NCBI RefSeq assembly: GCF_009684715.1
Contig: NZ_CP016604.1
Span: 1,131,262 to 1,195,261 of the forward strand
DNA from: Otariodibacter oris
Lineage (GTDB): Bacteria; Pseudomonadota; Gammaproteobacteria; Enterobacterales; Pasteurellaceae
DNA: 64,000 bases
Direction: 5' to 3'
Shown here: positions 1-10,775 of the stretch, in pieces
How positions within the stretch are numbered: the stretch's first letter is position 1
Layout of the letters: each line of letters opens with the position of its first letter
Notes under the pieces: generated by a model
What the model saw: only the letters and a program-made list of their open reading frames with translations
The model's database searches: none
Told to the model about the DNA's origin: nothing
Translations under genes and position numbers: made by a program

Positions 1-918
1 AATCGCATCAGGGCGTGCAGCTTTTGCTTCCGGTGGCGTAATTTCTGGATCTGGGTTAGCTAAGGCAAGAATGAGAGGATGAGCAGCCATCGTCTTAACC
101 ATTTCTGGTGTTAAAGCCCCTGCTGCTGAGCAACCTAAGAAAATATCTGCATTTGGAATTGCATCGCCTAAGGTTCTCCATCCATTATCTTCAATCGCGT
201 AGAATTTTTTGGTTTCGTCCATACGATCATCACGATCTTTATAGATCACCCCTTTTGAATCGCACACGACGATATTTTCACGTTTCATGCCTAAAGATAA
301 TAATAAATTTAAACATGCAATGGATGCCGCACCCGCACCTGATGCAACTAAACGTACGTCTTCAATTTTCTTATCAATCACTCTTAATGCATTAATAACA
401 GCTGCCGCACTGATAATCGCTGTACCATGTTGGTCATCATGGAATACAGGAATCTTCATTTTTTCGCGTAATTTCTTTTCAATATAAAAACATTCTGGCG
501 CTTTGATATCTTCAAGGTTGACACCACCAAATGTTGGTTCTAGCGCTGCGATGATATCAACAAGTTTGTCAGGATCTTTTTCATCAACTTCAATATCAAA
601 TACATCCACTCCGGCAAACTTCTTAAACAATACTCCTTTACCTTCCATTACAGGCTTACCCGCTAAAGCACCGATATTTCCTAATCCCAAAACTGCAGAA
701 CCATTAGAAATAACTGCGACTAAATTTCCTTTTGCTGTATATTTATAGGCGGCTAAAGGATCAGCTTTAATTTCTAAGCAAGGTTCCGCTACCCCTGGTG
801 AATAAGCCAAAGCAAGATCTCGCTGTGTTGCTAGTGATTTAGTTGGCGCAACCTCAATTTTTCCTGGAACTGGAAATTCGTGAAAATCTAAAGCAGCTTG
901 GCGTAATTGTTCGTCCAT
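1..918 (-). CDS. maeB: NADP-dependent malic enzyme, N-terminal part (runs off left edge)
   Basis: Oxidative decarboxylation of malate to pyruvate, giving NADPH, in the cytoplasm. The minus strand reads open for 306 codons from an ATG at 918 to the window edge. The protein begins [20 protein letters not shown] and carries the typical malic-enzyme blocks: [11 protein letters not shown] near residue 45, [16 protein letters not shown] near 85, [10 protein letters not shown] near 160 and a Rossmann-type [10 protein letters not shown] near 195. The C-terminal phosphotransacetylase-like domain expected for MaeB lies outside the window, so the MaeB rather than MaeA assignment rests on the N-terminal sequence style. 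It is divergent from ilvI across an AT-rich spacer. Confidence 0.9.
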   Translation of the reverse strand, partial: MDEQLRQAALDFHEFPVPGKIEVAPTKSLATQRDLALAYSPGVAEPCLEIKADPLAAYKYTAKGNLVAVISNGSAVLGLGNIGALAGKPVMEGKGVLFKKFAGVDVFDIEVDEKDPDKLVDIIAALEPTFGGVNLEDIKAPECFYIEKKLREKMKIPVFHDDQHGTAIISAAAVINALRVIDKKIEDVRLVASGAGAASIACLNLLLSLGMKRENIVVCDSKGVIYKDRDDRMDETKKFYAIEDNGWRTLGDAIPNADIFLGCSAAGALTPEMVKTMAAHPLILALANPDPEITPPEAKAARPDAI

Positions 919-1283
919 AGTCTTATCCTCAATAATTATTTACATACACTAAAAATTTTTGACATTTTACCTGAAACCCAAAATTGATTTTGTGACACAT
1001 GTCTAATTTTTCAGAATTTATGAACTCTTAATTCGTCCTTAAAACAAAAATTTTTATAAAAATAAATATTTTATAAAATATATTAAAATTAAATTAAAAG
1101 AGTATAAATATAATATTATTTAAAATTAAATGCTAAATATTTAAAATATACAATATATTAATCCAAAAAATACCAAAAAAATTAAATTGCAGAGACTAGA
1201 CAATATGAAATTTTTCTTGCAGAATCCAAAACAAGATTGTAAATAAAACGTTAAATAATAATGTGGTATGAGTGGAGGATTTA
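919..1283. other. AT-rich divergent intergenic region maeB/ilvI
   Basis: About 365 bp with no credible gene. It is extremely AT-rich between roughly 1040 and 1200. It must hold the promoters of maeB (minus) and ilvI (plus). No leader peptide with a run of Leu/Ile/Val codons and no attenuator hairpin was seen in front of ilvI. An AT-rich upstream region would suit Lrp or H-NS-type control, which is known for ilvIH in E. coli; that part is inference. Confidence 0.6.
1217..1245 (+). promoter_or_regulatory. Candidate sigma-70 promoter of ilvIH
   Basis: TTGCAG, a 17-bp spacer and TAAATA, ending about 39 bp before the ilvI start codon. It is the best -35/-10 pair close to the gene, but chance matches are common in such AT-rich DNA. 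Confidence 0.35.
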
Positions 1284-3005
1284 ATGAAAAAACTTTCTGG
1301 TGCAGAAATGGTAGTGCAATCCTTGCGTGATGAAGGCGTTGAGTACGTTTTTGGTTACCCGGGTGGTTCTGTTCTTGATGTCTATGATGCAATTCACACG
1401 TTAGGTGGGATAAAACATGTGTTAGTGCGTCATGAACAAGGTGCTGTACATATGGCAGATGGCTATGCTCGAGCGACAGGTAAAGTGGGATGTGTGTTAG
1501 TTACATCGGGACCAGGCGCAACAAATGCCATTACAGGTATTGCAACTGCCTATTCTGATTCTATTCCTCTTGTGGTGTTTTCTGGGCAAGTACCATCTAG
1601 TTTAATTGGTTCAGACGCATTTCAGGAATGTGATATGGTGGGAATTTCACGTCCTGTTGTAAAACACAGTTTCTTAGTCAAAAATGCAGAAGATATTCCT
1701 GAAATCATCAAAAAAGCCTTTTATATTGCATCAACAGGCAGACCCGGACCTGTCGTAATTGATTTACCGAAAGATGTGGTGAATCCAGCGAATAAATTTA
1801 ATTATCACTACCCTAAAGAGATTAAATTACGATCTTATAATCCAACGGTACAAGGTCATAAAGGACAGATAAAAAAAGCCTTAAAAGCGATTTTAGTGGC
1901 GAAAAAACCTGTGCTATATGTGGGGGGCGGAGTTGTTATTGGGGAAGCAAGTGCACAAGTGACTGAATTTGCCCAAAAACTAAACCTACCTGTAACAAGT
2001 TCCCTAATGGGTCTTGGTGCTTATCCAAGTACAGACAAACAATTTTTAGGCATGCTTGGTATGCATGGAACTTATGAAGCCAATACTACGATGCATGAGA
2101 GTGACTTGATTATTGGGGTTGGTGTGCGTTTTGATGATCGGACAACAAATAATCTTGAGAAATATTGTCCAAATGCAAGAGTGATTCATATTGATGTGGA
2201 TCCAACCTCAATTTCCAAAACAGTGCCTGCTTATATTCCAATAGTCGGTAGTGCGAAAAATGTTTTTGAGGAATTCTTAGCCTTATTAGATGATGAGAAT
2301 TTGTTAAAAAGCCAATCAGATCTGACCGCTTGGTGGGATGAAATTCAGCCTTGGAGAGATCGTCAGTGCTTGCGTTTTGAGAAAGGAGAGGTAATCAAAC
2401 CTCAAGAAGTAATTCAAACCATCTATAAATTGACTAAAGGTGATGCTTATATTGCATCTGATGTAGGGCAACACCAAATGTTTGCCGCATTATACTACCC
2501 TTTTGATAAACCTCGTCGTTGGATCAATTCTGGTGGATTAGGTACGATGGGATTCGGCTTACCTGCTGCGATTGGGGTGAAATTTGCCTATCCAAAAGAA
2601 ACCGTAGTATGCGTAACGGGCGATGGCAGTATTCAAATGAATATTCAAGAGCTTTCTACTGCGAAACAATATGATACACCTGTGGTGATTGTTAATCTTA
2701 ACAATAGATTTTTAGGGATGGTAAAACAGTGGCAAGATATTATTTACGCAGGTCGTCATTCTCAATCTTATATGAATTCATTACCTGATTTTGTGAAATT
2801 GGCAGAGGCTTATGGGCATGTTGGTATTCAAATTACCAAACCTGAAGAGCTAGAAGATAAGCTTAAAGAAGCTTTCTCAATTAAAGATAAACTGGTCTTT
2901 GTTGATGTGCTAGTTGATGAAACCGAACACGTTTACCCAATGCAAATTCGTGGCGGTTCAATGAAAGATATGATGCTTAATAAAACGGAGAGAACAGATG
3001 CGTAG
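1284..3005 (+). CDS. ilvI: Acetolactate synthase isozyme III, large (catalytic) subunit
   Basis: Catalyses the first common step of branched-chain amino acid synthesis (two pyruvate to acetolactate, or pyruvate plus 2-oxobutyrate) with thiamine diphosphate, FAD and Mg2+. The protein is 573 aa, close to E. coli IlvI (574). Visible landmarks are [13 protein letters not shown] near residue 20, the catalytic-Glu region [16 protein letters not shown] near 45 and the thiamine-binding block [17 protein letters not shown] with NLNN near 450-475. An in-frame GTG at 1272 would add four residues, but GTGGAGG lies at the right distance before ATG 1284 and is better read as the ribosome binding site. It overlaps ilvH by 8 bp, so the two are translationally coupled. 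Confidence 0.95.
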   Translation: MKKLSGAEMVVQSLRDEGVEYVFGYPGGSVLDVYDAIHTLGGIKHVLVRHEQGAVHMADGYARATGKVGCVLVTSGPGATNAITGIATAYSDSIPLVVFSGQVPSSLIGSDAFQECDMVGISRPVVKHSFLVKNAEDIPEIIKKAFYIASTGRPGPVVIDLPKDVVNPANKFNYHYPKEIKLRSYNPTVQGHKGQIKKALKAILVAKKPVLYVGGGVVIGEASAQVTEFAQKLNLPVTSSLMGLGAYPSTDKQFLGMLGMHGTYEANTTMHESDLIIGVGVRFDDRTTNNLEKYCPNARVIHIDVDPTSISKTVPAYIPIVGSAKNVFEEFLALLDDENLLKSQSDLTAWWDEIQPWRDRQCLRFEKGEVIKPQEVIQTIYKLTKGDAYIASDVGQHQMFAALYYPFDKPRRWINSGGLGTMGFGLPAAIGVKFAYPKETVVCVTGDGSIQMNIQELSTAKQYDTPVVIVNLNNRFLGMVKQWQDIIYAGRHSQSYMNSLPDFVKLAEAYGHVGIQITKPEELEDKLKEAFSIKDKLVFVDVLVDETEHVYPMQIRGGSMKDMMLNKTERTDA

Positions 3006-3489
3006 AACATTATCAGTATTATTAGAAAATGAATCCGGTGCTTTATCTCGTGTTGTAGGGCTGTTTTCTCAACGAGGATTCAATATCGAAAGCTTAACTG
3101 TTGCCCCAACGGATGACGGCAGTTTATCCCGCATGACAATCGTTGCAAAAGGGGATGAAGCCGTTTTAGAGCAAATCGAAAAACAATTACATAAACTTGT
3201 TGATGTCTTTAAAGTGATGAATTTAAGTCATCATGAACATGTCGAACGAGAAGTTCTATTAATTAAAGCACATGCTTCTGGTAGCACTCGTGATGAGCTT
3301 AAACGGATGGTAGATATTTTTAGAGGACAAATTGTTGATATTACGCCTAAACAATATACAATCCAGCTCTCAGGAACAAGTGAAAAACTCAATGCCTTTA
3401 TTGAGGCGGTAAAAGCAGAAACAACGATTATCGAGATAGTACGATCTGGAGTAATTAGTTTATCTCGAGGAGACAAGAACTGCTTGTAA
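2998..3489 (+). CDS. ilvH: Acetolactate synthase isozyme III, small regulatory subunit
   Basis: Regulatory partner of IlvI that confers valine feedback inhibition. The 163 aa match the E. coli IlvH length exactly. The N-terminal ACT domain is clear ([27 protein letters not shown]-type start, with [10 protein letters not shown] near residue 29), followed by the second ACT-like half with [10 protein letters not shown] near 85. Its ATG lies inside the end of ilvI (8-bp overlap), with a GGAGAGAAC-type ribosome binding site in the ilvI coding sequence. An uptake-like AAGCGGTCAGTT follows shortly after the stop. Confidence 0.95.
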   Translation: MRRTLSVLLENESGALSRVVGLFSQRGFNIESLTVAPTDDGSLSRMTIVAKGDEAVLEQIEKQLHKLVDVFKVMNLSHHEHVEREVLLIKAHASGSTRDELKRMVDIFRGQIVDITPKQYTIQLSGTSEKLNAFIEAVKAETTIIEIVRSGVISLSRGDKNCL

Positions 3490-3843
3490 CTTAATAGGCA
3501 TATCATATAAGCGGTCAGTTAAACCAACTAATTTGTAAAAATTGTACCGATAACACCTTATTAAAAATCCCCATTTTATTGCATCTAACACAATGCCATA
3601 TAATGGGTTTTTTTATTATGTCAATCACTATCAATCCACGATTAAATCCCACTTAAAATTGCTTACTTTACAAGCTCACAAGCACCAATTCGGAAAAGTA
3701 GCAATTATTCAATGGAAATATGTTATATAGTATATAAGAAACAATAAAAAGAGGCTATAATTGGGAAGCTTAGCGCTCTGAACCTCAAACGATTCAAGTG
3801 GTCAGAACGTTATCCTGTTTTGCCAAAATTAAGGTGGTTAATA
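3490..3843. other. Intergenic region after ilvH
   Basis: About 350 bp. It holds an uptake-type AAGCGGTCAGTT near 3512, a terminator-like inverted repeat at 3564-3614 and then AT-rich DNA leading to the methyltransferase promoter. No ORF with family resemblance was found on either strand. Confidence 0.6.
3564..3614 (+). terminator. Candidate terminator of ilvIH
   Basis: AAAATCCCCATT can pair with AATGGGTTTTTTT across a long loop of about 27 nt, and the 3' arm runs into seven T. The arrangement is right for a Rho-independent terminator, but the loop is long. Confidence 0.4.
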
Positions 3844-4605
3844 ATGAAAAAAGAAGAAATTAAACAACACTTCTTAGCTCGTCTAGGAAAAGTGCGTTTA
3901 CGCCCTGGTGGAAAAATTGCAACAGATTGGCTTATCGCCAATGGTGACTTCAATAAGAATAAAAAAGTCCTCGAAGTCGCTTGCCATACTGCAAATATGT
4001 CTATCACTATTGCTAAAAATTATGGTTGTCATATCATCAGTACTGATGTTGATGACTCAATGTTAGATAAAGCACGCAAAAATATTGCAGAAAATAAAGT
4101 CAGTGAATTAATTGAAGTACAAAATGCTTCGCCAAGTACATTACCTTTCCCAGATAACCACTTTGACGTTGTTATTAATGAGGCAATGTTAACCATGCTA
4201 TCGAATGAAGATAAAAAAGAAGTAGTCAGTGAATATTATCGTGTACTCAAACCAAACGGATTACTTTTAACTCATGATGTTTTATTAAATGTGGAAGAAA
4301 ATGAAGCTGAAACAGTGGTATCACAACTTTGTGAAGCGATTGATGCGGAAGTTAGCCCGCTATCAAAATCAGCATGGAAATCTTTGTTCCTAGATCAAAA
4401 ATTCCGTAATATAGAAACTTTTACTGGAGAGTTAAACTTGCTTTCTCCAAAAGACTGGATTCAAGATGAAGGCGTAGTTGGTACAATAAAAATTGTGGGT
4501 AATGCACTCAAAGCAGAAAACAGAGAACATCTTAAAAAATTATTTCAGACCTTTAATGATCCTGAAAATAAACTTGGTTTCATTGTGCTATGTAGCCAAA
4601 AATAA
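3844..4605 (+). CDS. Class I SAM-dependent methyltransferase
   Basis: A 253-aa protein with a Rossmann methyltransferase fold. The SAM-binding motif region is KVLEVACHTANMSI (around residue 42), the acidic end of strand 2 is IISTDVDDSML (around 65), the PFPDNHFDVVINEAMLTML block lies near 105, and YRVLKPNGLLLTHD near 135 is the usual post-motif. Motif I is EVACHTA rather than the common glycine-rich E/DxGxGxG, a mild oddity. ATG 3844 is preferred over 3820 because AAGGTGG precedes it by six bases. The substrate is unknown. It stands alone between ilvH and perM. Confidence 0.75.
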   Translation: MKKEEIKQHFLARLGKVRLRPGGKIATDWLIANGDFNKNKKVLEVACHTANMSITIAKNYGCHIISTDVDDSMLDKARKNIAENKVSELIEVQNASPSTLPFPDNHFDVVINEAMLTMLSNEDKKEVVSEYYRVLKPNGLLLTHDVLLNVEENEAETVVSQLCEAIDAEVSPLSKSAWKSLFLDQKFRNIETFTGELNLLSPKDWIQDEGVVGTIKIVGNALKAENREHLKKLFQTFNDPENKLGFIVLCSQK

Positions 4606-4667
4606 TGTGGTTAAAACAATAAATATAATGTGTTTCAAATCTTTAGATTACCTGAGAATAAATTAGT

Positions 4668-5747
4668 ATGATTGAAATATTTCAGAATTGGTATAGACAA
4701 AAATTTAACGATCCTCAAACAGCTGTTTTAGTCGCGATATTATTGATTGGATTTGGAACACTCTATTTTTTTAATCAAATACTCATGCCACTTTTAATTG
4801 CGATTGTTTTCGCTTATTTACTTGAGTGGCCAATTCGTTTCTTTACCAATACGTTAAAATTACCTCGCCTACTCAGCTTAATCCTCGTTTTAGGCGGGTT
4901 TGTTTCTGTTTCTATTTTTCTATTTGTTGTCATTCTTCCAGCTCTATGGAATCAAGCGGTCACTTTCTTAAAAGATTTACCAAGTATGTTTAACCTACTT
5001 AATGAATGGCTCTTAGCTCTTCCAGAGCATTATCCAGAGCTTATTGATTATGTAACTCTTGACTCAATGATGACAGCATTAAGATCAAAAATTGTAGGAT
5101 TTGGAGATTCTCTTTTAGCATTTTCACTAAACTCTATCGTAAGTTTAGTTGGATTAGGTATTTACGCCTTTCTTGTTCCATTGATGGTTTTCTTCTTACT
5201 AAAAGACAAAACCATTTTCATTCAAGATGTAGAAAGATTTTTGCCCCAAAATAGGCACCTAGCAATGCGTGTTTGGGGTGAAATGCAACAACAAATTGCC
5301 AATTATATTCGTGGGAAATTTTTAGAAATTCTCATTGTTGGTGTAGTTACCTATATTTTATTCTTATTTTTTCATCTACGTTACCCTCTTCTATTGTCAG
5401 CAGCAGTGGGACTCTCTGTTCTGGTGCCTTATATCGGAGCAGTGTTGGTTGCAATTCCTGTGGCATTAGTCGCCCTTTTCCAATTTGGCTTATCGCCTGA
5501 TTTCTATTATGTACTGCTAGCTTTTGTAATTAGCCAATTGCTTGATGGAAATTTACTTGTTCCATTCTTATTCTCAGAAGCTGTTAATCTCCATCCCCTT
5601 ACCATTATTGTTTCAGTATTGATTTTTGGTGGATTATGGGGATTTTGGGGCGTATTCTTCGCTATTCCATTAGCAACCTTAGTAAAAGCGGTTTTGAAAG
5701 CAATTTCCGCGACAAAAGACAATTTTGCTGACGAAGAACTACTATAA
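4668..5747 (+). CDS. perM: PerM-like AI-2E family transporter/permease
   Basis: Inner-membrane protein of 359 aa in the AI-2E transporter superfamily. It aligns by eye with E. coli PerM over nearly its whole length: YLLEWPI near residue 48, [12 protein letters not shown] near 170, [17 protein letters not shown] near 205, and the C-terminal [21 protein letters not shown] and [18 protein letters not shown]. About seven or eight hydrophobic helices are evident. The physiological substrate of PerM is not settled; some family members export autoinducer-2 or act as Na+/H+ antiporters, but nothing here decides which. Confidence 0.85.
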   Translation: MIEIFQNWYRQKFNDPQTAVLVAILLIGFGTLYFFNQILMPLLIAIVFAYLLEWPIRFFTNTLKLPRLLSLILVLGGFVSVSIFLFVVILPALWNQAVTFLKDLPSMFNLLNEWLLALPEHYPELIDYVTLDSMMTALRSKIVGFGDSLLAFSLNSIVSLVGLGIYAFLVPLMVFFLLKDKTIFIQDVERFLPQNRHLAMRVWGEMQQQIANYIRGKFLEILIVGVVTYILFLFFHLRYPLLLSAAVGLSVLVPYIGAVLVAIPVALVALFQFGLSPDFYYVLLAFVISQLLDGNLLVPFLFSEAVNLHPLTIIVSVLIFGGLWGFWGVFFAIPLATLVKAVLKAISATKDNFADEELL

Positions 5748-5797
5748 TGTGTTCCCTATACAACCATTAATTAAAATATTTATATAAAGGATTTATT

Positions 5798-6886
5798 TTG
5801 CTTGTAACAGATTTCCATTTTGATCTTCCTGATGAACTTATTGCTCGTTATCCAACTAAAGAGCGTTCAGCTAGTCGCCTACTCTACTTAAATGGAGAAA
5901 CTGGTGAGTATCAAGATCAAAAATTTACTGATTTACTTTCTCATATTAATGAAGGCGATTTACTGATATTTAACAATACTCGAGTGATTCCCGCTCGCTT
6001 ATATGGCAAAAAAGCCAGTGGTGGTAAATTAGAAGTGCTTATTGAAAGAGTATTAGACGAAAAACGTTGTCTTGCTCATATTCGCTCTTCAAAAGCACCT
6101 AAAATTGATAGTGAAATTATTTTAGGGGAAGATAAATTAGGCGAAGGAAATGGGCTTAAAGCCATCATGATTGCCCGTCACGATGCTTTGTTCGAATTAC
6201 AATTTGAGGCTGATAAACCCTTATTTGATCTACTCCAAAATGCAGGTCATATCCCTCTACCACCTTATATTGATCGCCCTGATGAAGAAACTGATCAAGA
6301 ACGCTATCAAACTGTATATAGTAAAGTATTAGGAGCTGTTGCTGCACCAACTGCTGGGCTACATTTTGATAATGTGATGCTAGAAAAATTAAAACAAAAA
6401 GGCGTCGATACCGCTTTTGTCACATTACACGTTGGCGCTGGTACTTTCCAACCAGTACGTGTCGAGACTATTGAAGATCACAAAATGCACTCGGAATATG
6501 CCGAAGTAAGCCCTGAAGTTGTGGAAAAAATCAAAGCGACTAAAGCCAAAGGCAAACGCGTCATTTGTGTGGGTACGACTTCTGTGAGATCAATTGAAAG
6601 TGCAGCACAAGCAGCCGAAAAAGAAGGTAAAGATATTATTGTGCCATTTTATTCGGATACTTCGATTTTTCTCTACCCTGGCAAAAAATTCAATATCGTT
6701 GATGCCTTAGTAACAAATTTCCATCTACCTGAATCAACGCTTATTATGCTAGTTTCTGCTTTTGCAGGCTATCGTCATTGTATGAATGCATATCAGCACG
6801 CTGTGGAAGAAAAATATCGTTTCTTTAGCTATGGTGATGCAATGTTTATCACTAAAAATCCGAATGCATTAAACGATAGACCATAA
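5798..6886 (+). CDS. queA: S-adenosylmethionine:tRNA ribosyltransferase-isomerase
   Basis: Builds the cyclopentene-diol ring of epoxyqueuosine on tRNA, using SAM as ribosyl donor, in queuosine synthesis. 362 aa against 356 in E. coli. The start is a [22 protein letters not shown] aligns directly with the E. coli start MRVTDFSFELPESLIAHYP, AAAGGA stands before it and no ATG fits. Family blocks seen include [15 protein letters not shown] near 50, APTAGLHFD near 180, [12 protein letters not shown] near 210, and [20 protein letters not shown] near 310. It is monocistronic here; tgt is not adjacent. Confidence 0.95.
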   Translation: MLVTDFHFDLPDELIARYPTKERSASRLLYLNGETGEYQDQKFTDLLSHINEGDLLIFNNTRVIPARLYGKKASGGKLEVLIERVLDEKRCLAHIRSSKAPKIDSEIILGEDKLGEGNGLKAIMIARHDALFELQFEADKPLFDLLQNAGHIPLPPYIDRPDEETDQERYQTVYSKVLGAVAAPTAGLHFDNVMLEKLKQKGVDTAFVTLHVGAGTFQPVRVETIEDHKMHSEYAEVSPEVVEKIKATKAKGKRVICVGTTSVRSIESAAQAAEKEGKDIIVPFYSDTSIFLYPGKKFNIVDALVTNFHLPESTLIMLVSAFAGYRHCMNAYQHAVEEKYRFFSYGDAMFITKNPNALNDRP

Positions 6887-6898
6887 TCAAAAAAAACA

Positions 6899-6925
6899 TA
6901 CGCCATAGTAAAATAGACTATGGCG
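6899..6925 (-). terminator. comEC terminator, overlapping its last codons
   Basis: TACGCCATAGT pairs with ACTATGGCGTA around a short AT loop. Read on the minus strand, the hairpin is followed by TGTTTTTTTTGA, a good U-run. The comEC stop codon (6918-6920) lies inside the 5' arm, so the end of the coding sequence and the terminator are superimposed. On the plus strand (after queA) no T-run follows. Confidence 0.7.
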
Positions 6926-9209
6926 TACCTAAATATTCCTGATACCAAGGACTCCATTCATTTCTTGCAGTATTTATCCTATATTTATTCTCGTAAAAAG
7001 AAACACTACTCATCCCTTCTTTTGCTGTATTAAAGATCGTAACATCTTGATCTATTAATCGCCGTACAACTTGCTTATTAGGTAATCCCCAAGAATTCCA
7101 CCGCCCCGCTGAAATAAATGCAAATTGAGGTTTAATCTTAGCCAATAAGGTATTACTTGTGTTGGTTTTACTGCCATGATGTCCCACCTGTAAAAATGTA
7201 GCTTGCTCTAATTGAGAAGAAAATAACCGCTCTTGCTGAATACCGATATCGCCCGTGAGTAATATCTTTTCAGAGCCAACATTGACCATCAAAACACAAG
7301 AATCTTGATTTTTCGCTCGTTGCACAATTCTGGTGGGATATATTGCCTTAAACTCAATATTGCCAAATTGCCACTGTTTATCCGCTAAACAATAATCTAA
7401 GTTTTGTCGAAAATCGGGATATTCATCAGACACAATTAATTTCGCATTGGGATAGTGTTCCATTAAATCATTCACACCGCCTGCGTGATCATTGTCCTGA
7501 TGACTAATAAAAATCGCCTCAACGTCAATACCATTCCGAATAAAGTAAGGTAACATTTCTAACTTAGCCATAGAACCACCCCGCCACTTTGCCCCTGTAT
7601 CATAAACAATCGCCTTTGATTGATGATCCTCTTTATAAATCAATGCCATCGCTAACCCTTGCCCCACATCAAAATTAATCCATTTTACCTTTGGAAATGG
7701 GGAAACAATGGCTGGAATAAACCATAAAGAAGATAAACTCACTGCCACAAGCGGTGACATCCAAAGCCACTTTTGCAAAAAATTTTGTACACCGAAAAGG
7801 GCAAATAATAACGCCATATCAATGCTAAAGATAAACCACTGTTGTTGATAGCTGAGATCTTGCCAAGCAAATGATAAGCCTTCTAATATCTGCATATTCC
7901 AGCTAATCAAACTGTCTGCAATAACCCAACTATGCAAAAGATTATCGGTCACCAAGCTGAATAGCATTATCGGCATAATCAGAAATGAATAGATCGGAAC
8001 TGTAAGGATATTAGCAAGAAATGCAGTTGCTGAAACACCTTGAAAAAAGAAAATTTGAATTGGCGTAAACACTAACAAAATCCCAATCTGCAAATGAAAT
8101 AAGGCAATAATCCATCTTAAGATAGGTAATTTAATTTTGTCATAAGCAACCCACCACCAACTCTGTAGTGGAAAAAATTGATACCAAATAATCAATCCCA
8201 ACACTGCGAGGATTGAAAGCCAAAAGCTGTCTGAAATCAATGAGAGCGGATTAAGTAAGATTAACAAGCTCACGCACCGCCACCAATATTGCCACGGCGT
8301 ATAATGCCTTCGATAATATCGCCAGACTACAACAAAGATAATCGCAACCAAAGCCCTTACTGTTGGGGCAGAAAAGCCTGCTAAGAAACTGTATATAAAC
8401 GCAAAGAATACACCAATTAAAATTGCAATATAGTAAGATGATCTTACCGCTTGTAATACACCCACTCTAAGTCCAAGCCAATAAATTGCTCGAGTGAGAA
8501 AAAAGCCGAATCCCATCACTAACGCAATATGTAATCCAGAAATTGCTATTAGATGAGCGGTCCCGGTTTGTTGAAAAGTCCGCCAATGTTGAGCATCTAA
8601 CCAAGCTCGCTCCCCAAAGGAAATCGCCAGTAAAATCCCTTGCATTTTGGCGGATGATAATTGCCCTTTAACATTATCCAACCAATAATCACGAAAGGTT
8701 TGCTCTACCCTAATTTTCTCAGCTTGTTTAATGGTTACTACTTGTTGGATACCGAGTGAAAAATACCAACGCTGTTTATCAAAATTACCTAAATTTAACC
8801 GAGATGAAATAGGTCTAATAATGAGCCTCGCTTGGTAAACTCCGCCCAATACCAAAGGTTCTTTAGTTTGCCATTTTGCATAGCTTTTCTTTCCATCTTG
8901 ATGAGTAATAATTGCTGTTTGATAATCTTGTTGCTTTAATATTCTTGAAACGTAAATTTCTTCATTAGACTTCCTAACCTGCACGCTATTTGCCGTTTGA
9001 AAAGCCAAAAAAATCTGAATATAGACCGCAATAATAGCAATACCTAAACCAATATAGGCTTTATCCTGCCGAATGAATCCCCATAAACCACAAGTTACTC
9101 CCCACACTATTCCTAAATATAAATATTCACTCGGTAAAAAGATAATGGGTAGCGATGCCAGGCAGAAAAAGTAACAAAATCGATCTAAATTCATTTTTGA
9201 GCTATTCAT
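6918..9209 (-). CDS. comEC: DNA internalization competence protein ComEC/Rec2
   Basis: Inner-membrane channel that carries one strand of incoming DNA into the cytoplasm during natural transformation; H. influenzae Rec2 is the orthologue. 763 aa with hydrophobic segments at the N terminus, a competence domain with AISGLHIALVMG near residue 220 and further helices up to about 500. The C-terminal metallo-beta-lactamase-like domain shows FDVGQGLAMALI near 530, IFISHQDNDHAGG near 590 (degenerate HxHxDH) and LQVGHHGSKTNTS near 690. The start could be ATG 9209 or ATG 9194; neither has a strong ribosome binding site. The coding sequence contains one uptake word (ACAAGCGGTGA near 7750). It fits the uptake words elsewhere in the window. 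Confidence 0.92.
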   Translation of the reverse strand: MNSSKMNLDRFCYFFCLASLPIIFLPSEYLYLGIVWGVTCGLWGFIRQDKAYIGLGIAIIAVYIQIFLAFQTANSVQVRKSNEEIYVSRILKQQDYQTAIITHQDGKKSYAKWQTKEPLVLGGVYQARLIIRPISSRLNLGNFDKQRWYFSLGIQQVVTIKQAEKIRVEQTFRDYWLDNVKGQLSSAKMQGILLAISFGERAWLDAQHWRTFQQTGTAHLIAISGLHIALVMGFGFFLTRAIYWLGLRVGVLQAVRSSYYIAILIGVFFAFIYSFLAGFSAPTVRALVAIIFVVVWRYYRRHYTPWQYWWRCVSLLILLNPLSLISDSFWLSILAVLGLIIWYQFFPLQSWWWVAYDKIKLPILRWIIALFHLQIGILLVFTPIQIFFFQGVSATAFLANILTVPIYSFLIMPIMLFSLVTDNLLHSWVIADSLISWNMQILEGLSFAWQDLSYQQQWFIFSIDMALLFALFGVQNFLQKWLWMSPLVAVSLSSLWFIPAIVSPFPKVKWINFDVGQGLAMALIYKEDHQSKAIVYDTGAKWRGGSMAKLEMLPYFIRNGIDVEAIFISHQDNDHAGGVNDLMEHYPNAKLIVSDEYPDFRQNLDYCLADKQWQFGNIEFKAIYPTRIVQRAKNQDSCVLMVNVGSEKILLTGDIGIQQERLFSSQLEQATFLQVGHHGSKTNTSNTLLAKIKPQFAFISAGRWNSWGLPNKQVVRRLIDQDVTIFNTAKEGMSSVSFYENKYRINTARNEWSPWYQEYLGTP

Positions 9210-9285
9210 AGTTGGCTTAGTATAAATCTAGCTTAAAAGATAGGTAGATTACCGCATTGTTTTTTCGATAAGCATCGCAAAAGAA

Positions 9286-9311
9286 AAGGCAGATCATTAA
9301 TGATCTGCCTT
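9286..9311 (-). terminator. xseA terminator
   Basis: Perfect inverted repeat AAGGCAGATCATT/AATGATCTGCCTT with no unpaired loop. On the minus strand it is followed by TTCTTTT. It lies 33 bp after the xseA stop codon. Confidence 0.75.
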
Positions 9312-9343
9312 ATTCCACCATTCCTGTATCTATATCTTATTGT

Positions 9344-10675
9344 TTAATTTTCAACAGATAGGATCTTACTGGTTATCTGACCGTCCGCCAAACGTGTAGA
9401 AATCACATCATCAACTTTCAAACCTTGAGTAGAAACAAGAGCTTTTCCTGACTGATCTTGTGTCATGGAGTAACCTCGTGAAAAGACTTTTAGCGGACTT
9501 AAACTTTCTAATTGAATACAGAGTTGTTGAAATTCACGTTGATTATGTACCAGTTTTTTATCCATCAGATAATTTAATTTTTGCTGTAATTTCACAATAT
9601 CATACTGCTTTTGGCTAATTTTATGTGGCAATGGATTTTTGTTTACTCGGTGTTGCATCATTTTCCATTGATTTTCCTTACGGACGAACACCTGTTGCAT
9701 TTGTTGAATAATACGTTGGTTCAAGGCTTCGATTTGCTGTTTTTGTCTGGATAAATGACGTTGCGGATGTTGTGCCGCTAAGCGTGTTTTGAGGTAAGTA
9801 AAATGCTTAGTTTTTACTGACCATAAGCGATCAAAAGCTAAATTGACACGATCAAATTGATTTTGTAGCTGTCGCACCAACTCTTGTCTATCTCTGCTGA
9901 CTAATTCAGCAGCAGCTGAAGGGGTTGGAGCCCTTAAATCTGCCACAAAATCTGCAATGGTAACATCCGTTTCGTGTCCGACTGCACTGATTATCGGTAA
10001 AGTGGATTCATATATTGCTCTCGCAACAATTTCCTCATTAAAACACCATAAATCCTCAAGGGATCCGCCACCTCGCCCGACAATTAACACATCGCACTCT
10101 TTTCTTAAATTCGCCAAATTAATCATTTGAGTAATATCTTGAGCCGCATCTTTTCCTTGCACTAAAGTGGGATAAATGATTACTTGTAAACTAGGATCTC
10201 GACGTTTAAGAATATTCAAAATATCTTGCAATGCTGCACCACTTTGTGATGTCACAACACCGACAGTTTTAATATGCGGAGGAATTGGCTTTTTATGATC
10301 GTGAGAAAATAGTCCTTCACCAGCCAATTTCATTTTAAGCTGTTCAAATTGTTGTTGAAGAAGCCCATCTCCTGCAGGCTGCATCGATTCAATAATAACC
10401 TGATAATCCCCTCTCGGCTCATATAGGCTCACATTTGCTCTCACTAAGACTTGCATACCATTTTGTGGTTTAAAATTCACACGTTGATTTTTCATTCGGA
10501 ACATCGCACAACGTACTTGAGACTGCTCATCTTTAAGAGTTAGATACCAATGTCCTGAAATGGGTTGGCTAAAATTGGAAATTTCCCCAACAAGCCATAC
10601 ATAGCCTAATTGAGATTCTAATAGTTGTTTTACGGAATAATTTAATTGTGTAATGGTTAAAATATTATTTTGCAT
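9344..10675 (-). CDS. xseA: Exodeoxyribonuclease VII large subunit
   Basis: Catalytic subunit of ExoVII, a single-strand-specific bidirectional exonuclease. 443 aa (E. coli 456). The N-terminal OB fold is recognised by VWLVGEISNFSQPISGHWYL near residue 20 and VRCAMFR near 50. The catalytic domain has GVVTSQSGAALQDIL near 130, VGRGGGSLEDLWCFNEE near 205 and SAVGHETDVTIADFVADLRAPTPSAAAE near 235. A coiled-coil region precedes the C-terminal VFSRGYSMTQ. The open frame extends upstream to 10903 through the two tRNA genes, but the homologous start is ATG 10675 (MQNNILTITQLNY). Confidence 0.95.
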   Translation of the reverse strand: MQNNILTITQLNYSVKQLLESQLGYVWLVGEISNFSQPISGHWYLTLKDEQSQVRCAMFRMKNQRVNFKPQNGMQVLVRANVSLYEPRGDYQVIIESMQPAGDGLLQQQFEQLKMKLAGEGLFSHDHKKPIPPHIKTVGVVTSQSGAALQDILNILKRRDPSLQVIIYPTLVQGKDAAQDITQMINLANLRKECDVLIVGRGGGSLEDLWCFNEEIVARAIYESTLPIISAVGHETDVTIADFVADLRAPTPSAAAELVSRDRQELVRQLQNQFDRVNLAFDRLWSVKTKHFTYLKTRLAAQHPQRHLSRQKQQIEALNQRIIQQMQQVFVRKENQWKMMQHRVNKNPLPHKISQKQYDIVKLQQKLNYLMDKKLVHNQREFQQLCIQLESLSPLKVFSRGYSMTQDQSGKALVSTQGLKVDDVISTRLADGQITSKILSVEN

Positions 10676-10775
10676 AGTGTCTAAAAGAGGAGAAATTAGA
10701 TATAAAAATTTACTAAATAAGAGTAGTTTACTCGTGGATACTATGATAATCCAAGATTTTTTGTGAAGCATTAAA

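Noticed and set aside
108-748. Plus-strand open frames opposite maeB
   Set aside because: They are antisense to a clear malic enzyme and show no family features.
992-1010. CRP-like TGTGACACATGTCTAA near the maeB promoter
   Set aside because: The right half-site has two mismatches; too weak in AT-rich DNA to report as a feature.
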